Shown one piece after another: positions 11,195 to 23,678 of a stretch of DNA of 64,000 nt. The translations under genes were made by a program, and so were the position numbers. Origin of the DNA: Cerioporus squamosus (taxonomy: Eukaryota; Basidiomycota; Agaricomycetes; Polyporales; Polyporaceae); NCBI GenBank assembly GCA_022592435.1, contig JABYQS010000059.1, positions 62,001 to 126,000 of the forward strand, written 5' to 3'. Positions within the stretch are counted from its first letter, which is position 1; the number at the start of each line of letters is the position of its first letter. Below the pieces are notes generated by a model. It searched no databases. It was not told the DNA's origin and saw nothing but the letters and a program-made list of their open reading frames with translations.

Positions 11195-12090
11195 CCAGTC
11201 CGGTCGCAAGCTTGATCGCGCCTTCCAAACCGGGACAAGGATGGAGGCGCGAGCTTGCGAGCGGACTGGGCTAATTGGAGGCCGTTTTGACGAGTTGGCG
11301 AGGCGCCCATCGTGAGAACGTGGACTTCGCAGAATTCATCGTTTGCTCTTTTGGCTTTCGCCCTCTCTATCCACCATGCACTCGTTTTCTGTGCAACTCG
11401 GACCGCGATAAGGTAAGTTCATGGTATATGCGTGGCTTTAACAATGTTTTATGATGCTAACCATCCTTGTTTACCCCAGGTTAGCTGTCATTTCCACCGG
11501 CATGCAATAGATCCGTGGATAGCAAGCCATGGTGAGCCAGGTTCACGCCTGCACTCCTCCAGACACTGAGTTTATCTCTAGGAAAATCACACTACATGCG
11601 CCCATGTGGTTAGGGAGGATCATACCGGGCTAGATGTTGCGCTATTAGCCAGGTCATCCCCAGGTATCGGGACAGCGGACGAATGTATGCTCAACGATGT
11701 CCGTCATTTTATCTCATTAATCATCTTCTCATCTGATTGGACCACAGAGACTTCCTTGCAATCCCTGGAGTCCTGGTTCACGGTCGCACCAGCATGGCCT
11801 GCCACACGGCACCTCGGGGACTGACTTTCTACTCTCATGTAACCAAAACACCTCGTATCACCCCCATCTTGATCTCCCCTGGCTACTGTCATGTTGCTCT
11901 AGCAGATGAACTCAGATTTGCACCAGAGAAGTGCGCCAAGTGGGGTGGGCAAAAGATTCTGTGTAGAGGGATGGGTGAAATTTGGTGAAGTCCACGTTCC
12001 CACGATGGGCGCTTCGTCAACTCATCAAAATGGCCTCCAATTAGCCCAGCCGTTTCGGTAACCCTCAACTAGACGCTGTTACCGAAACGG
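11195..12090. mobile_element. Inverted-repeat element with hairpins at both ends
   Basis: Arms at 11266-11328 and 11987-12049 form an inverted repeat beginning CTGGGCTAATTGGAGGCC. Over about 62 nt there are five mismatches, all transitions. Just outside the left arm lies a second palindrome, 11195-11222 against 11246-11269 (core CCAGTCCG...CGGACTGG). Just outside the right arm lies a perfect 13-bp hairpin, CCGTTTCGGTAAC (12050-12062) against 12078-12090. No transposase frame is visible between the arms and no clear target-site duplication was found, so this looks like a non-autonomous DNA element or foldback. The superfamily is unassigned. Confidence 0.65.
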
Positions 12091-12271
12091 ATGGGGACGA
12101 GCCTACTCGATCTGGCACGATGTTCTGATCCACGAGGTTGCTGTGAGGCCGGCTGAAACCCTACTTGAGCACGACATCCACCACCCCAGTGTTCTTACTC
12201 TGTGAGTGACGGTTCTCCTCTCCTCCATTCACTGCTCCCTCACCTGTGGCACACAGACTATTACACAAGTC

Positions 12272-13385
12272 ATGACGAAAGTCGAGGGTGGTAGTGAGTT
12301 ACCGGCGCAGGTCAACAGTATCGGCGTACAGACTGAGATAGAACCACCGCTGCGGCATGACGACGAGCTCTGGTTCGCTAACGGCAACCTTGTACTCATC
12401 GCGAGAAACGTGGAGTTTCGGGTTTGGAAAGCTCCTCTGATCAAGCATTCACCAGTATTCAGGGACATGCTCTCGCTTCCTCAGGACGTCGCGTCCACTA
12501 GTACGACCTTGGATGGCGCGTCCGCCAGTCCCAAGAATGCTATGGGTAGCGCAGCTCCTAGTGCCATAGTCCATCTTTCAGACTCGCCGGAAGACCTGCG
12601 CCATTTCTTGCACGCATTCTTCCCAGGAAAGGCACTCCGCCCGTGAGTCCGTCACTGCTAGTACTTGATCAACACGGGCAGCTATGCTGATGAACCCACG
12701 TAGGATGGGCCGCCTCGATCCCCCATACGAGGAGCTCGCCGCCCAGATCCGCCTCGGTCACAAATACGAGGTTGACCAGATGGTGCAGCGCAACATCGAC
12801 TACCTCAAGCAGTACTACGTCGACGACTACTTCGCGTGGACCAACGCGCCAACTCCCCCGCTCGAGCCACGCGGATTCGAACCGAAGCACGCGATCGGCA
12901 TCGTCAACCTCGCACGGCTCACTGGCACGGAATCGATCCTTTCTACCGCCTTGATGCACTGTTCCGTCCTCGAGCCCGCGCTCATCGTTCGAGGATTCCA
13001 GCGCGAGGATGGCTCGTGGGAGGTATTGTCTATGGACGACATCGGTCGCTGTCTATGTGGTACGCAGGAACGCATGAAGGGCACCATCTGGAGTCTGCAC
13101 CGCGTGTTCACGCGAGGCGTATCCAAGCGCTGCATCCGGCCCAAAACCTGCCAGGGAATCGTGCAGAGGCTGCAGGATCGTGTCATGAGCGATGACCTAG
13201 AAATGTTGCTCGAAGATTACGATTGGTGGGCGAGCTTGAAGCCCATCATCGCCAAGGTGGATGAGGAGCGCGAGTTGTGCTGGTCTTGTTACAACTCGAT
13301 GATCGACAGTTGGGACACGGACGCAGCGAAGGCGGTGTTCGATAAGCTGCCTTCGCAGTTGGGGCTGCGAGTCGAGGACACCTAG
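12272..13385 (+). CDS. BTB/POZ domain protein (BTB-5)
   Basis: Two exons, 12272-12642 and 12704-13385, are joined in phase by a 61-nt GT-AG intron. I chose ATG 12272 (MTKVEGGSE) because the in-frame ATG at 12206 would add 22 residues without counterpart in the paralogues. Motifs are DDELWFANGN, VEFRVWKAPLIKHSPVFRDM, QIRLGHKYE, HAIGIVNLARLTGTESILSTAL, the Cx5C pair RCIRPKTC and the CxxC pair LCWSC. It ends in FDKLPSQLGLRVEDT. The insertion in the BTB core after SLPQ is Ser/Thr/Ala-rich and may be a disordered loop. It is the closest relative of BTB-4. Confidence 0.85.
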
Positions 13386-14087
13386 TAGGACTGTTCCACA
13401 AGCTGGGTAAGCAGCAACAACTATACTGGTACCTCATTTTTTGACTCGAGCTTGTTGTATTCCGGGTCTTAAGACACTTCCAGGACGTGTCCAGGACACT
13501 TCTTCCGTAGGCTACTTGATAGGTACCGTATGGTCAGCCAAGTACTTGTGAGATCAATAAGTAGTACCGTTACGCATGTAGCTCTGCTACGAAGTGCACG
13601 TTTCAGGCTCTGAGCTTTTTATCACGGTATACAGAAGTGTCGTATGTACGTTGTACTGTTCTGGACTGTACTACAGGCTGCGGATGCGTTCAAGTTATTG
13701 GCGTCTTCATTAGCGCCCACTGCACGATTATGGGCGTTTCAACGAAGCACTGAGCAACCATCGTCTTCCCTTTCCACCCTCATCCTCCTCCCTCTGCGCT
13801 ACGATCACGCTTTCTGTATCTCACTCAGTTGACCAAGGATTCCTTGCTTTTATGCCGGTACATGCCATAGGAGGCTCTGTGTGCGCGCGGTATGTCGTTC
13901 AGAGGTATGTGCCGGTGCTCTCGTCATACTCGCGCGTACCCGCTCACGCATGCATACTTGTTGCGCATCCGGTATGAAGCTCGGACGTTCTTGAAGACAT
14001 GCGCATTAACGTGTACGAGGAGAGCACGGGCAGGGTAGTGTGGTACAAGGCGAGTCCGCGGTCGCGTGTCCGACGAACACCGGGGCC
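13386..14087. other. Intergenic, nothing recognised
   Basis: Short frames only. An ATG-led frame at 13999 (MRINVYEES) runs 32 codons and could be an upstream exon of the next gene, but no in-phase splice was found. Confidence 0.4.
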
Positions 14088-15121
14088 ATGGAACTGACCT
14101 CACATGTTGTGAAGGAAAGATTCCTGACGGACGACGAGATCCTTGAACACATAGTCGTATGTCCTAAACCACCTTTTGCTCCCTCTTCCTCATCCTGAGT
14201 CCTTGCTAGGACAACGCAACATCAACACCTCTCTGGACCGTCCACCGCCCGAAACGTGGCTGGTACATCCGCATCCGGACACCGTCCTTCCCACCAGGCG
14301 TGTTCATCCCCCTGCTTCCGCTCCCACAGACCTCCCCATACCACTCCGAAGCCGCACTGTCGTTCGCGTGCAGGACGAACCTCCCGCCCACAGCCGGCAG
14401 TTCATCAGCGCAAGATGGGCGCCCGCTCATGCTCACGAAACACTCGACGGACTCGGACGTGACGCTCACCGAGGGCGCCGCGCCGCGCGAACAGCACTCC
14501 TACCCGCCAACGCCGCCCACAGGACCCGTCGTCGTCGTCAACCCGCCGTCGCCGCGCTCCGTGCACGCGAAGCTGGACTCGGTATCCCTATCGCCGCCTC
14601 GGTCCTCACGAAGAGCACCCCAACCCGTCATGCAGTCGGCCCTCACGCACTTCGTGCTCACCCCGCACTCGACGCCGCATGTGCCCGAGGCCGCGCAGCC
14701 CGTGTCTATCTTCACGAAGCTCATGGCGGTGATCAAGAACAACGCGCCCTCCCACAGCTACTCGTTCACGCTCTCGCCCATACCCGGGCCTGCGGCCGCG
14801 GCCGCGTCTCCGCCCACATACTCGCCGACGCTGGACAGCCAGACCCCAGCGGGGCAAACGGGCGTGAACCCGCTCACGCCCACACCCCTACTGACGTTCC
14901 ACGACAGGACGCCAGTGTGGACCGCGCGCTGCAGCTCAGGGCTGATCGAGATGGACGAGGGACAGTGCCGCGTGCTGGGTGTCGAGCCTGCGTTCTACGT
15001 TGCTGTCGCGCTGACGTACCTGGAGTTCTTGGAGGACCGAGAGGTGCGTCTTCCGTGGTGTGGCCGTGGCTGCAGAGGCTGACACCAGCGACAGAGCTAC
15101 CTCGTCGCAGCGTACGACTGA
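14088..15121 (+). CDS. Hypothetical protein, Ser/Pro-rich with conserved-looking ends
   Basis: Three exons, 14088-14156, 14210-15043 and 15095-15121, splice in phase through GT-AG introns of 53 and 51 nt and give about 310 residues ending SYLVAAYD. The first part (LTDDEILEHIV, then WTVHRPKRGWYIRIR and FPPGVFIPLLP) and the last part (SGLIEMDEGQCRVLGVEPAF, VALTYLEFLEDRE) look folded. The middle is Pro/Ser/Thr-rich and probably disordered. No transmembrane segment or known domain was recognised. The start is uncertain, since the frame is also open upstream of the chosen ATG. Function is unknown. Confidence 0.6.
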
Positions 15122-17532
15122 TAGCGGACACGTCCCGGAGGCTGTCTGCGACCCCCGCACTCGGATGGATGCGCCGCTGTGCTGTGTGTAACTTATTCTA
15201 TGTCTGGAAGGTATCGTACCGTATCGTATTGCTTCTGTGCTATTCTACGCTCTGCGAACTCGCGAGCATGTGCCCCTCATCCCCCCTTCCTGCATCGCGG
15301 TCAAGTGCTACCCCGCGCCGCTCACAATCGCACCGTCGCGAAGGCACTGAAGGTCGCACTGCGTCCCGGTCGCCGTTCTTCGACGCTTGGCCGACCCGGA
15401 TGCCGGGCATCGCCACCAGTCAGGCTTCAGGCTTTCGGGCCACGTTCGCGCGGGCTGCCTTATGCCTTGTGCTGCACAGGACGATCTGCGGGCGACGCAA
15501 GTCAATCTGGGGCTTCGCGGCTGCATCTCCGGTGCGCCCTGATGTGCGGTGTTTTTGTATGGTTGACATGCCGATTGTGGGGAGGGACGATCGCAGATAA
15601 GAGGGGATCTGCGAGAAGAGGCTTGGGTGCATCGGGTGCAGCGGAGGGTTCGCTGCCGATATTACTGCGGGGCCGACAGATTGGGGGTGTGCTGTGTGAG
15701 GAGGATGGACGATCGACGGCGTGTTGGCCGCGGGCGGTTGTGTCTGAAGGGTCACTTGGTCGTTTCACGGTATGCATGGTCTGTTAGTTCATGGTGCGGT
15801 GTTGACGCTGTTTGTTTCTTGTTCGCAGAACCCAGACATCTAACAGTAGTGCGATCCTTCGGCAATGGGCGCGATTCGGCCTCGCGCTTCGCGGCTGGCG
15901 ACTGCCAGCCAGATATTTCGTTGTTACTTTGGATCAGCGTAACGATCTGCAAGAAACTGCTTCGGCGCATACGGCGAGGAACCCGGAAGACACGGTGTTG
16001 CGCATGACTGCGGTCCGTGCAGCCGACAGTGAGACGAGGAGTTTGGACGGTCGACATTCAGGCCTCAAGCGTGCTTCTATGAACCAGTATGTGGTTCGTG
16101 GCACACTTTCCTCGAGTGATCAAAAGTACTGACTAGAACATCTCTATTGCCTGTCCGCATTGTGCAATGCTGCAGATGCAACGAGGAGGCGGATATATCA
16201 ATATGAGAGTTCGATCACGACGATTACTTTGACCACCGGCTGCGGGGAGGCGACTGCCAACGTGTGTACGTGACTGCTCTGTTCGTGGAGACTCGCTTCA
16301 TTCCATCGCAGCGTGCTCAACAGAACCTTCGCTGCCAGGTTCTCCAGCGTCCGGCTTACCCTCCCTCCCTCGGACCCTATGCAAGGTTCCGCGTAAACGT
16401 TGGATCTGCGGCGCCATGGAGAAGGACTTCGGAGCTGCGCCCTGACGAGCGACCGCGACAGGTCGAGCGCAGGGTATGCACCAAAAAAGAGGACTTCGGA
16501 GCTGGCTAGTGCGATGGCTTCGGTCTTGGCGCCCGCTGCCAGTGCTGCACCGATTCACCGAGATTCATAGAGCTTCCGGAGGGATGTACGGTATCCGTGC
16601 CGCTCTTACTCCGTCCTAGCTCGCGCTTCCGGAGACCCAACTCTGACGCGAAAGTTGGTTGTGCATGGAAGGTGAACCGCTATAGCCGGGTTGTCTCTTC
16701 AGGTGCAGTCTCCAGGTCGAGCGTCGGGTGCCAGATCGTCATCGTCAGTGTAGTTCACTCCGTGCTGTCCGCTCACTGTATGGCCCGATGGTGCGTCGTC
16801 AGCGAAGAAAGCGCACAGGTGATCAGGAGAGCCTGGCATCAATAGGGCGAACCGTTCGACCTGTTGTCACGAATATGTAAACGAAGTCGAACCCGCCCTA
16901 GATTTCGCTCCTCGCTGTGGACCAGAAGGGGTCCTACTGCGATGCGCCGGAGCTTTCACTTCTGAACTTCTGGCGCACCGTGAGCAGAAGAGAACGGGTC
17001 CCCTGAGCAATACTCGAGCGCATTCTCCGCGCAAAGCCTCCAATCTTATCCACATCCATCGCGCAGGAGGATCACGGGGACGCGGTGAGGCGCGGCTGTC
17101 GTCCTTCGAGTGTTCTGCGTTCGCAGGGATACAGAGACGTCTGTGCATTGTGGAGCGGTCGGAGGTCACGATGAGGAGGAGGGAGCCAGTCGGGTGCGGG
17201 CGGGCGACAGGCGGGACTGGGCCAAGCGCATGTGCCTCGCCCTTCGCCGCCGTGGCGTTCTAGATCGTTGAGCAGCCGCGAGTCGGTGCAGTCCCCAGAT
17301 ATGCAGGAGGAGATGGCGTCACTGACGCTCTGGGGCCTCTCAGTCTGATCAGAGTACGGCACGCTCCCCGGCCTTCCTCCTCTTCCCTATAAAGGGCCAA
17401 CTCTCGGGGCACGTTCCTGGTCCCCTCTCGTACGCGACCCCTCTGTGTACTCTACGGCGTGCACACCGTCGTCGTCGTCCCGGAGACTCCCCTCGTCGCA
17501 CCCAGTCCCCTCCCACCCCCGCTCGGCGACAC
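15122..17532. other. Long intergenic region upstream of GPH1
   Basis: About 2.4 kb. Open frames on both strands (for example 15179-15787 plus and 15420-15755 minus) overlap one another without splice logic or domains, as expected in GC-rich DNA. The last 150 bp contain a TATA-like box. Nothing else was seen. Confidence 0.4.
17388..17394 (+). promoter_or_regulatory. TATA-like box of GPH1
   Basis: TATAAAG lies 145 bp before the GPH1 start codon. Spacing is plausible for a fungal core promoter with a 5' leader of about 110 nt. Confidence 0.45.
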
Positions 17533-20500
17533 ATGACGTCGACCATCGACCCCAGTACCATCGGCAAGCCCACCAAAACCGCCAGGGCGTCGCGCAGGCA
17601 TGTGCGCTCCTTGACCGGTGCGTGCGCTGGTTGATTCGCAGGCGGGGTACCGTCTCCTGACTGATTATCGCGCTGTAGGATATACTCCGGAGACCGACGC
17701 GACTGGCAAGGAGAAGTGGCCCATAGGTGACGAGAAGGTGTGGAAGGAGGGCATCCCGACCCTGACTACTGGTGAGTTCTTGGATGCCGCAGTTTCTGGT
17801 CGAAGCACAGAAGCAGCTCGTCGTTCGCAAGAGAGTCGCCACAGCTTGCGGGGTTGCGCAAGCGTTCGGGAGCCTCGTGCAGCGTTTCGCTTACAGGAAT
17901 ACGCGTCGCTTCAACGCTCGCGCGATTCGTGTCGCTTTTCGTCGACAGCGCGTTGACTATCCGTCCTTCAGAGCTGCCTGAGATCACCAAGTCCGTGGTT
18001 CACCATGTCCACACCTCGCTCGCGCGTCAAGCGTACAACCTCGACAACCTCGGTGCCTACCAGGCATCCGCGCTCTCTGTCCGCGACAACCTCCTCGTAC
18101 GTTGCGCATACATGCATCCATTCACATGTCTGAAGCCCACATCCGCTGTCCATAGGTGAACTGGAATGACACGCAACTCCACTACTCCCGCAAGACGCCG
18201 AAGCGCGCGTACTACCTGTCACTCGAGTTCCTGATGGGCCGCACTCTCGACAACGCGCTGCTCAACCTTGGTCTCAAGCAGAAGTATAACGAGGGCATTG
18301 ACAAGCTCGGCTTCAACCTCGAGGATCTCATCGACCAGGAGCGTGACGCTGGTCTCGGAAACGGTGGTCTCGGCCGTCTCGCGGCGTGCTACCTTGACTC
18401 CTCGGCATCGCAGGAGCTTCCTGTCTGGGGCTACGGTCTCCGCTACAAATACGGTGCGTGCCCAGTCGCCTTCTCGTGCATATACGCCGTCGCGCTCACT
18501 CTCTTGTACGTAGGTATCTTCCAGCAGCTCATCGCGCCGGACGGCAGCCAGTTGGAGGCGCCGGACCCGTGGCTCGAGCGCGACAACCCTTGGGAGCTCC
18601 CGCGCGCGGATGTGACCTACCAGATCCGGTTTTACGGGCATGCGGAGCGCGTCGATGGCATGAAGGCCATCTGGCACGGCGGTCAGGAGGTGCTTGCGAT
18701 GGCGTACGATACGATGATCCCCGGGTACGACACGAAGAACACGAACAACCTGCGTCTGTGGGAGAGCAAGCCGAAGCGTGGCTTCGATTTGCAGAGCTTC
18801 AACGGTGCGTTGTAGTATTGACGATGACGGTGTTATATATGGCTGACGTTTGGTGCGTTAGCTGGTGACTACGAGCGTGCCGTCGAGGCGTCGAACAGCG
18901 CGGAGGCGATCACTTCGGTCTTGTATCCGAACGACCACACCACTTGTGAGTAAAAAATACCGCCTACGGGTTTGTACGGAGCTGACTGGGATTTCGCGCA
19001 GTCGGTAAGGAGCTCCGTCTCAAGCAGCAATACTTCTGGACGGCGGCGAGTTTGGCCGATATCGTCCGTCGTTTCAAGAACACGGACAAGCCTATCACCG
19101 AGTTCCCTGAGTGTGAGTGTCTCCTTCCCTTATATGATCCCCATCTCTGACAGGTCACTGTTTTGTAGACGTTGCGATCCAACTCAACGACGTACGCACA
19201 TCTCACCGTGATACCTGGCACGTACTGACTCAATGTCCTTCGGCAGACTCACCCCACGCTGGCTATCCCCGAGCTCATGCGCATCCTCGTCGATGAGGAG
19301 GATGTACCCTGGGACAAGGCCTGGGACATCGTCACCAACACGTTCTTCTTCACGAACCACACTGTCCTCCCTGAGGCGCTCGAGAAATGGCCCGTTCCGC
19401 TTTTGCAGAGCCTCCTCCCGCGTCATATGCAGATCATCTTCGACATCAACCTGTGAGTCTCCGTCTTCTTTGTGTTCGTGTGCGGGGTACTGATGGCGAC
19501 ATAGTAGGATCTTCTTGCAGCAAGTCGAGAAGAAGTTCCCGGGAGACAAGGACAAGCTGGCGCGCATGTCCCTCATCGAAGGTAAGTCTGGAACACGCAG
19601 ATTGACAGCCGTGCGATGTTGATGGGTCGCGTTGGCAGAGGGCTTCCCGCAGAGCGTCCGTATGGCGAACCTCGCGTGCATCGGTAGCAGGAAGGTCAAC
19701 GGTGTCGCTGAGCTCCACAGTGAGCTCGTCCGGATCACGATCATGAAGGACTTTGTCGACTTCTTCGGCGTCAGCAAGTGAGTAGCTTGGTCGTTGACTG
19801 CGTACTTGATCTGACCGCATTTGCATATCCAGGTTTTCGAACGTCACCAACGGCAGTACGTTCTCGTCAAATACAACTCCTTGCTAGCGATACTTACACC
19901 CTTATGTCAGTCACGCCTCGTCGCTGGCTGGACCAGTGCAACCCGGGCCTGAGCAATCTGATCCACGAGACGCTGAAGATACCGAAGAGCGCGTTCCTCA
20001 AGGACCTGTCGAAGCTCGAGGGCCTGCTCGAGTTCGTCGACAATCCGGCGTTCCAGAAGAAGTGGGCCGCGGTGAAGCAGAGCAACAAGGAGCGCCTCGC
20101 GCACTACGTCGAGACGACGCTCGGGCTCAAGGTCAACACGCGCGCGATGTTCGACGTGCAGATCAAGCGGCTGCACGAGTACAAGGTGCGTTGTGCCTCT
20201 GTTGGGGAGCCTCTGGGGGCTGGTGGGGAGCGCGGGCTGATGAGGTTTATGCGCAGCGCCAAACGTTGAATATCATGGGTGTGATTCATGTGAGTTGAAT
20301 CGTAGATTGTGTAGAAATGGTGATTGGGGTGCTGACGGTCCCGCAGAGGTATTTGACGATTAAGGACATGTCGCCAGAGGAGCGGAAGAAGGTCAACCCC
20401 AAGGTTGTCTTCTTTGCTGGGAAGGCTGCTCCTGGATGTGAGTGCCGTCGATTTTGTATCCCGCCCACAGATGTTGATTTATGCGTCTCTCAGACTACAT

Positions 20501-21400
20501 TGCGAAGCTCGTACGTCCCCCTTGAGCGCGGTGCTGGAGTGCGTCACTGACAACATTGCACACAGACCATCCGCCTGATCGTCAACGTCGCCCGGATCAT
20601 CAATAGCGACCCCGACACGAAAGACCTGCTCTCGCTCTACTTCCTGCCGGACTACTCGGTCTCGCTCGCGGAGGTGCTCATCCCGGCGTCGGACATCTCG
20701 CAGCACATCTCGACGGCGGGCACGGAGGCGTCGGGGACGTCGAACATGAAGTTCTGCCTGAACGGCGGGCTGCTCGTCGGCACCGTCGACGGCGCGAACA
20801 TCGAGATCGCGGAGGAGGTCGGGGAGAGCAACGTGTTCTTCTTTGGGCACCTCACGCCCGCGGTCGAGGAGCTGCGCTACCAGCACATGTACCACCCCGT
20901 GCCGATCGAGCAGAAGTGTCCCGCGCTGGCGAGGGTCATCAACGAGGTCGCGGCGGGCCGCTTTGGCGATGGGGGTGTTTATGAGCCGTATGTCTCCTTT
21001 CCGCTTATCATGTGGGATGTATGGCTGACTGGACGCGGGCTTGGCTAGGCTCCTCAACACGATCCGCCAGCACGATTACTACTTGTTGACGGAGGACTTC
21101 GACTCCTGTACGTCGTTTCGCTGTTCTACCTCCGTCCGGGCATGCGGCTGACCACGATCTCCGGGAACAGACATCCAGGCGCTCAAGCTCGTCGACGAGG
21201 CGTACCAGGACCGCACGGAGTGGATCAAGAAGAGCATCCGGACGACGGCGAAGGTACGTATCCCCGTCTGTTTGGAAGTGTGCGTGTTGGTGACTGCGGA
21301 CTGACGACGACGCGCGCAGATGGGCAAGTTCAGCTCGGACCGCGCGATCCAGGACTACGCGCAGGAGTACTGGAACATCGAGAGCACGAAGGTCGAGTGA
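17533..21400 (+). CDS. GPH1: Glycogen phosphorylase (GT35)
   Basis: This enzyme removes glucose-1-phosphate from storage glycogen in the cytosol, using pyridoxal phosphate. Twenty exons can be joined in phase, giving 870 residues, the usual length. Recognisable blocks in order are [109 protein letters not shown] and [15 protein letters not shown]. The lysine of SNMKF (codon 20749-20751) is the PLP Schiff-base residue of the family. Exons are 17533-17617, 17679-17771, 17972-18096, 18156-18453, 18514-18804, 18862-18945, 19002-19112, 19169-19191, 19247-19452, 19508-19581, 19639-19777, 19833-19855, 19911-20185, 20257-20289, 20347-20437, 20494-20510, 20566-20987, 21049-21107, 21171-21253 and 21320-21400. 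Several are very short (17, 23, 23 and 33 nt). Confidence 0.97.
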
Positions 21401-21864
21401 GCAGCGGGCAACGTTAACGTTTACGGCGCCGGGCGATTTGCAAAAGCTATAGTCTTAGACGGACGTTGGCAGGGAAGTCACTGGCATGTGTGTTGTATTA
21501 TACCTGCTCGGACGGTCTTGTGCGTTACATGGGTTTGTTGTATCCCTGCGCGAGCTTGGAGTGGGCGTGCTTGGTTGGTCTGGGTGGCGATCTCTGGCTG
21601 CAGATGTCAAGTCGAACTTGAAGTTAACCTAATACGACATGCTGTTGACATGTTGGCACACAGTGACACTGCTCTGTGGCCACCGTTCCATTACGCAACG
21701 TCGCTGACGCATGTGGCGGAGGTGGACCAATCCAAAGAAAGCAATTCTCTTCTTACCACTAACCGCCACAACCTCCCCCGCCACCGCCAAAGCCCAGTAA
21801 GTTACCTCATGTCGTATAAGTACTATATCGCTCAGCGCTGATGCGCCGTGAAACGTAGTTCAGA
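21401..21864. other. Intergenic GPH1 / BTB-6
   Basis: It holds the 3' flank of GPH1 and the upstream region of BTB-6. A TATA-like TATAAG lies at about 21815, 50 bp before the BTB-6 ATG. No gene was seen. Confidence 0.4.
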
Positions 21865-22998
21865 ATGACAGAGCCTGCTCGCAAGCGTCCTCGCCTAGAG
21901 TCTCACTACACCGCTTCGAAGGGACCCCCAGCCGCGCAACTTCACTCAGGGGCAACGAAGAAGGACGACGAGTTTTGGTTCGACGACGGCAACCTCATCG
22001 TTGTCGCTCAAGACGTCGAGTTTCGCATCTACAGGGGGCCCCTCGTCAAACACTCTCCGGTGTTCCGAGACATGCTTACTCTCCCGCAGCCTGCGGACGC
22101 GAGCGGTCTCCCGTGCCCAGTCGTGCAGATCCCCGACCATCCCACCGAGTTTAGGCATCTTCTAAGGGAGTTCATGACTGGCAACGCGTGCAGGTAGGAC
22201 CTGTCACATACATACTCTCTCTTCATTGCTCACACAGCGAGCAGGTTGCCAGACGACAAACCCAGCTTTGATGCTGTCTCTGCCATCGTCCGGCTCGGAC
22301 ACAAGTACGAGCTCGACGCGATACTGAAGAAGGGGCTCGCATGCCTCGCAAACCTTTATCCCAACGACTGGTGGCACTGGTCGCGGTCGCGGTCCCTCCG
22401 CTTCGAGGCCCGTCCGGATCCGCTGCTCGAGAAGCAGCCCGCGGGCAGCGCAGCGAGCAGGTGCATCAGCGTCGTGCGCATCGCGCGCCTCACGGACACC
22501 CCGTCGCTCCTCCGCCCGGCGTTCGTCGAGTGCTGCAACATGGTCCCGAGGGAGCTGATGGCGGGCCACCGGCGCGAGGACGGCGTGCTCGAGCAGCTGT
22601 CGCCGGACGACCTCGCGCGGGTCCTGCTCGCGCGCGCGGAGCTGATCCGCCTCGACGCGCTCGCCGCGCTCCGCATCTTCAGCGGTCCTTCGGCGAACTG
22701 CGAGGACACGGGTGGGTGCGCGCGGACCTTCCGGGACGCGTTGTGGAGTCTTGCGAAACCGGACGCGTCGAAGACCTTCGGTACTTTTGGGCCGCAGCGA
22801 GGCTGGTACGAGTATGTCTCGGGGCTGCGCGTCTCCGGCGCCGGGCTGCGCCCCGAGTACAAGTTTTGCTTGTCGTGCTTGCAGAGCCTTCATGGTCAAG
22901 AGAGCGAGGAGCGAAGGAAGATCTGGGAGGAGCTCCCGTCTATCTTTGACATTCCGAAGGTGCCGTCGACATCGTGGTTCGAGTCGTGGTCTATCTAG
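21865..22998 (+). CDS. BTB/POZ domain protein (BTB-6)
   Basis: Exons 21865-22193 and 22245-22998 are joined in phase by a 51-nt GT-AG intron, giving 360 residues. The N-terminus MTEPARKRPR is basic. KKDDEFWFDDGN and the core VEFRIYRGPLVKHSPVFRDM with LTLPQPADAS match BTB-3 almost word for word. Exon 2 carries IVRLGHKYE, ISVVRIARLTDTPSLLRPAF, the Cx5C pair NCEDTGGC and the CxxC pair FCLSC, then EELPSIFDIPKVP. Exon 2 is much more GC-rich (strings of CGCG codons) than that of BTB-3, although the proteins are close. Confidence 0.87.
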
Positions 22999-23678
22999 TG
23001 GGTCGTGATTTATGGTGAGTGTTACTCTCCAGTTCTACTTACCCTCACCGCATAGATTATTCTCGCTGACCCGCACGTGCAGTTCTGTAGCATAGGATGT
23101 GTAACGTCGCTGGCCACGATTGTCTGCTCTTGTTCCTGTTGCCTCCTGGATCTTCGACCCTCCAGTGGCGTATACGTACAGACCGGTGACAGGCCGCCAT
23201 TCTCGTTATGACCGCGCCCAAATACCCCAGTCCTCTCAAACACGGGGCACACCAGTGAGATCTCGGTATGCCATCCTTAGCATGAGAACGCACGCCTCCT
23301 TCCCGCGAAACAGTGACTACGAGTTCGTCACATCGGTTCGAGTTCTGCTATCATCTCTTGCTCACCACCTGATCTGCAGACGTGGGTTAATTGATCATCA
23401 CCGGGATATACGTACTCCACACTAACTGTGGAGGGACACATGCCTACTTACTCGGTACAACCCGGAAGGCGCTTCGGTTTCCTAAAGCGGACTGGGGAGG
23501 TGAGTAGCACGCCGCTGCGCGCACCTCATACACTTCTGCTCTTGACCACCGTCATCCTCAACCTTTGCTCCTTCTGAGCTCGAGTATCACAGGACTCCAC
23601 AGGTATCGCAGTTGACTTGCGCGTTTCTTCAGAAGTACTAATTGACGTACTCAGCAGCGACTTGGAGCAAGGTGTGCG
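22999..23678. other. Intergenic BTB-6 / BTB-7
   Basis: This is a 680-bp spacer. No supported gene, repeat or RNA was recognised. Confidence 0.4.

Noticed and set aside
14176..15600. Plus-strand frame of 474 codons
   Set aside because: Arg/Ala/His-rich without domains. The alternative frame splices consistently into the 310-residue protein at 14088-15121.
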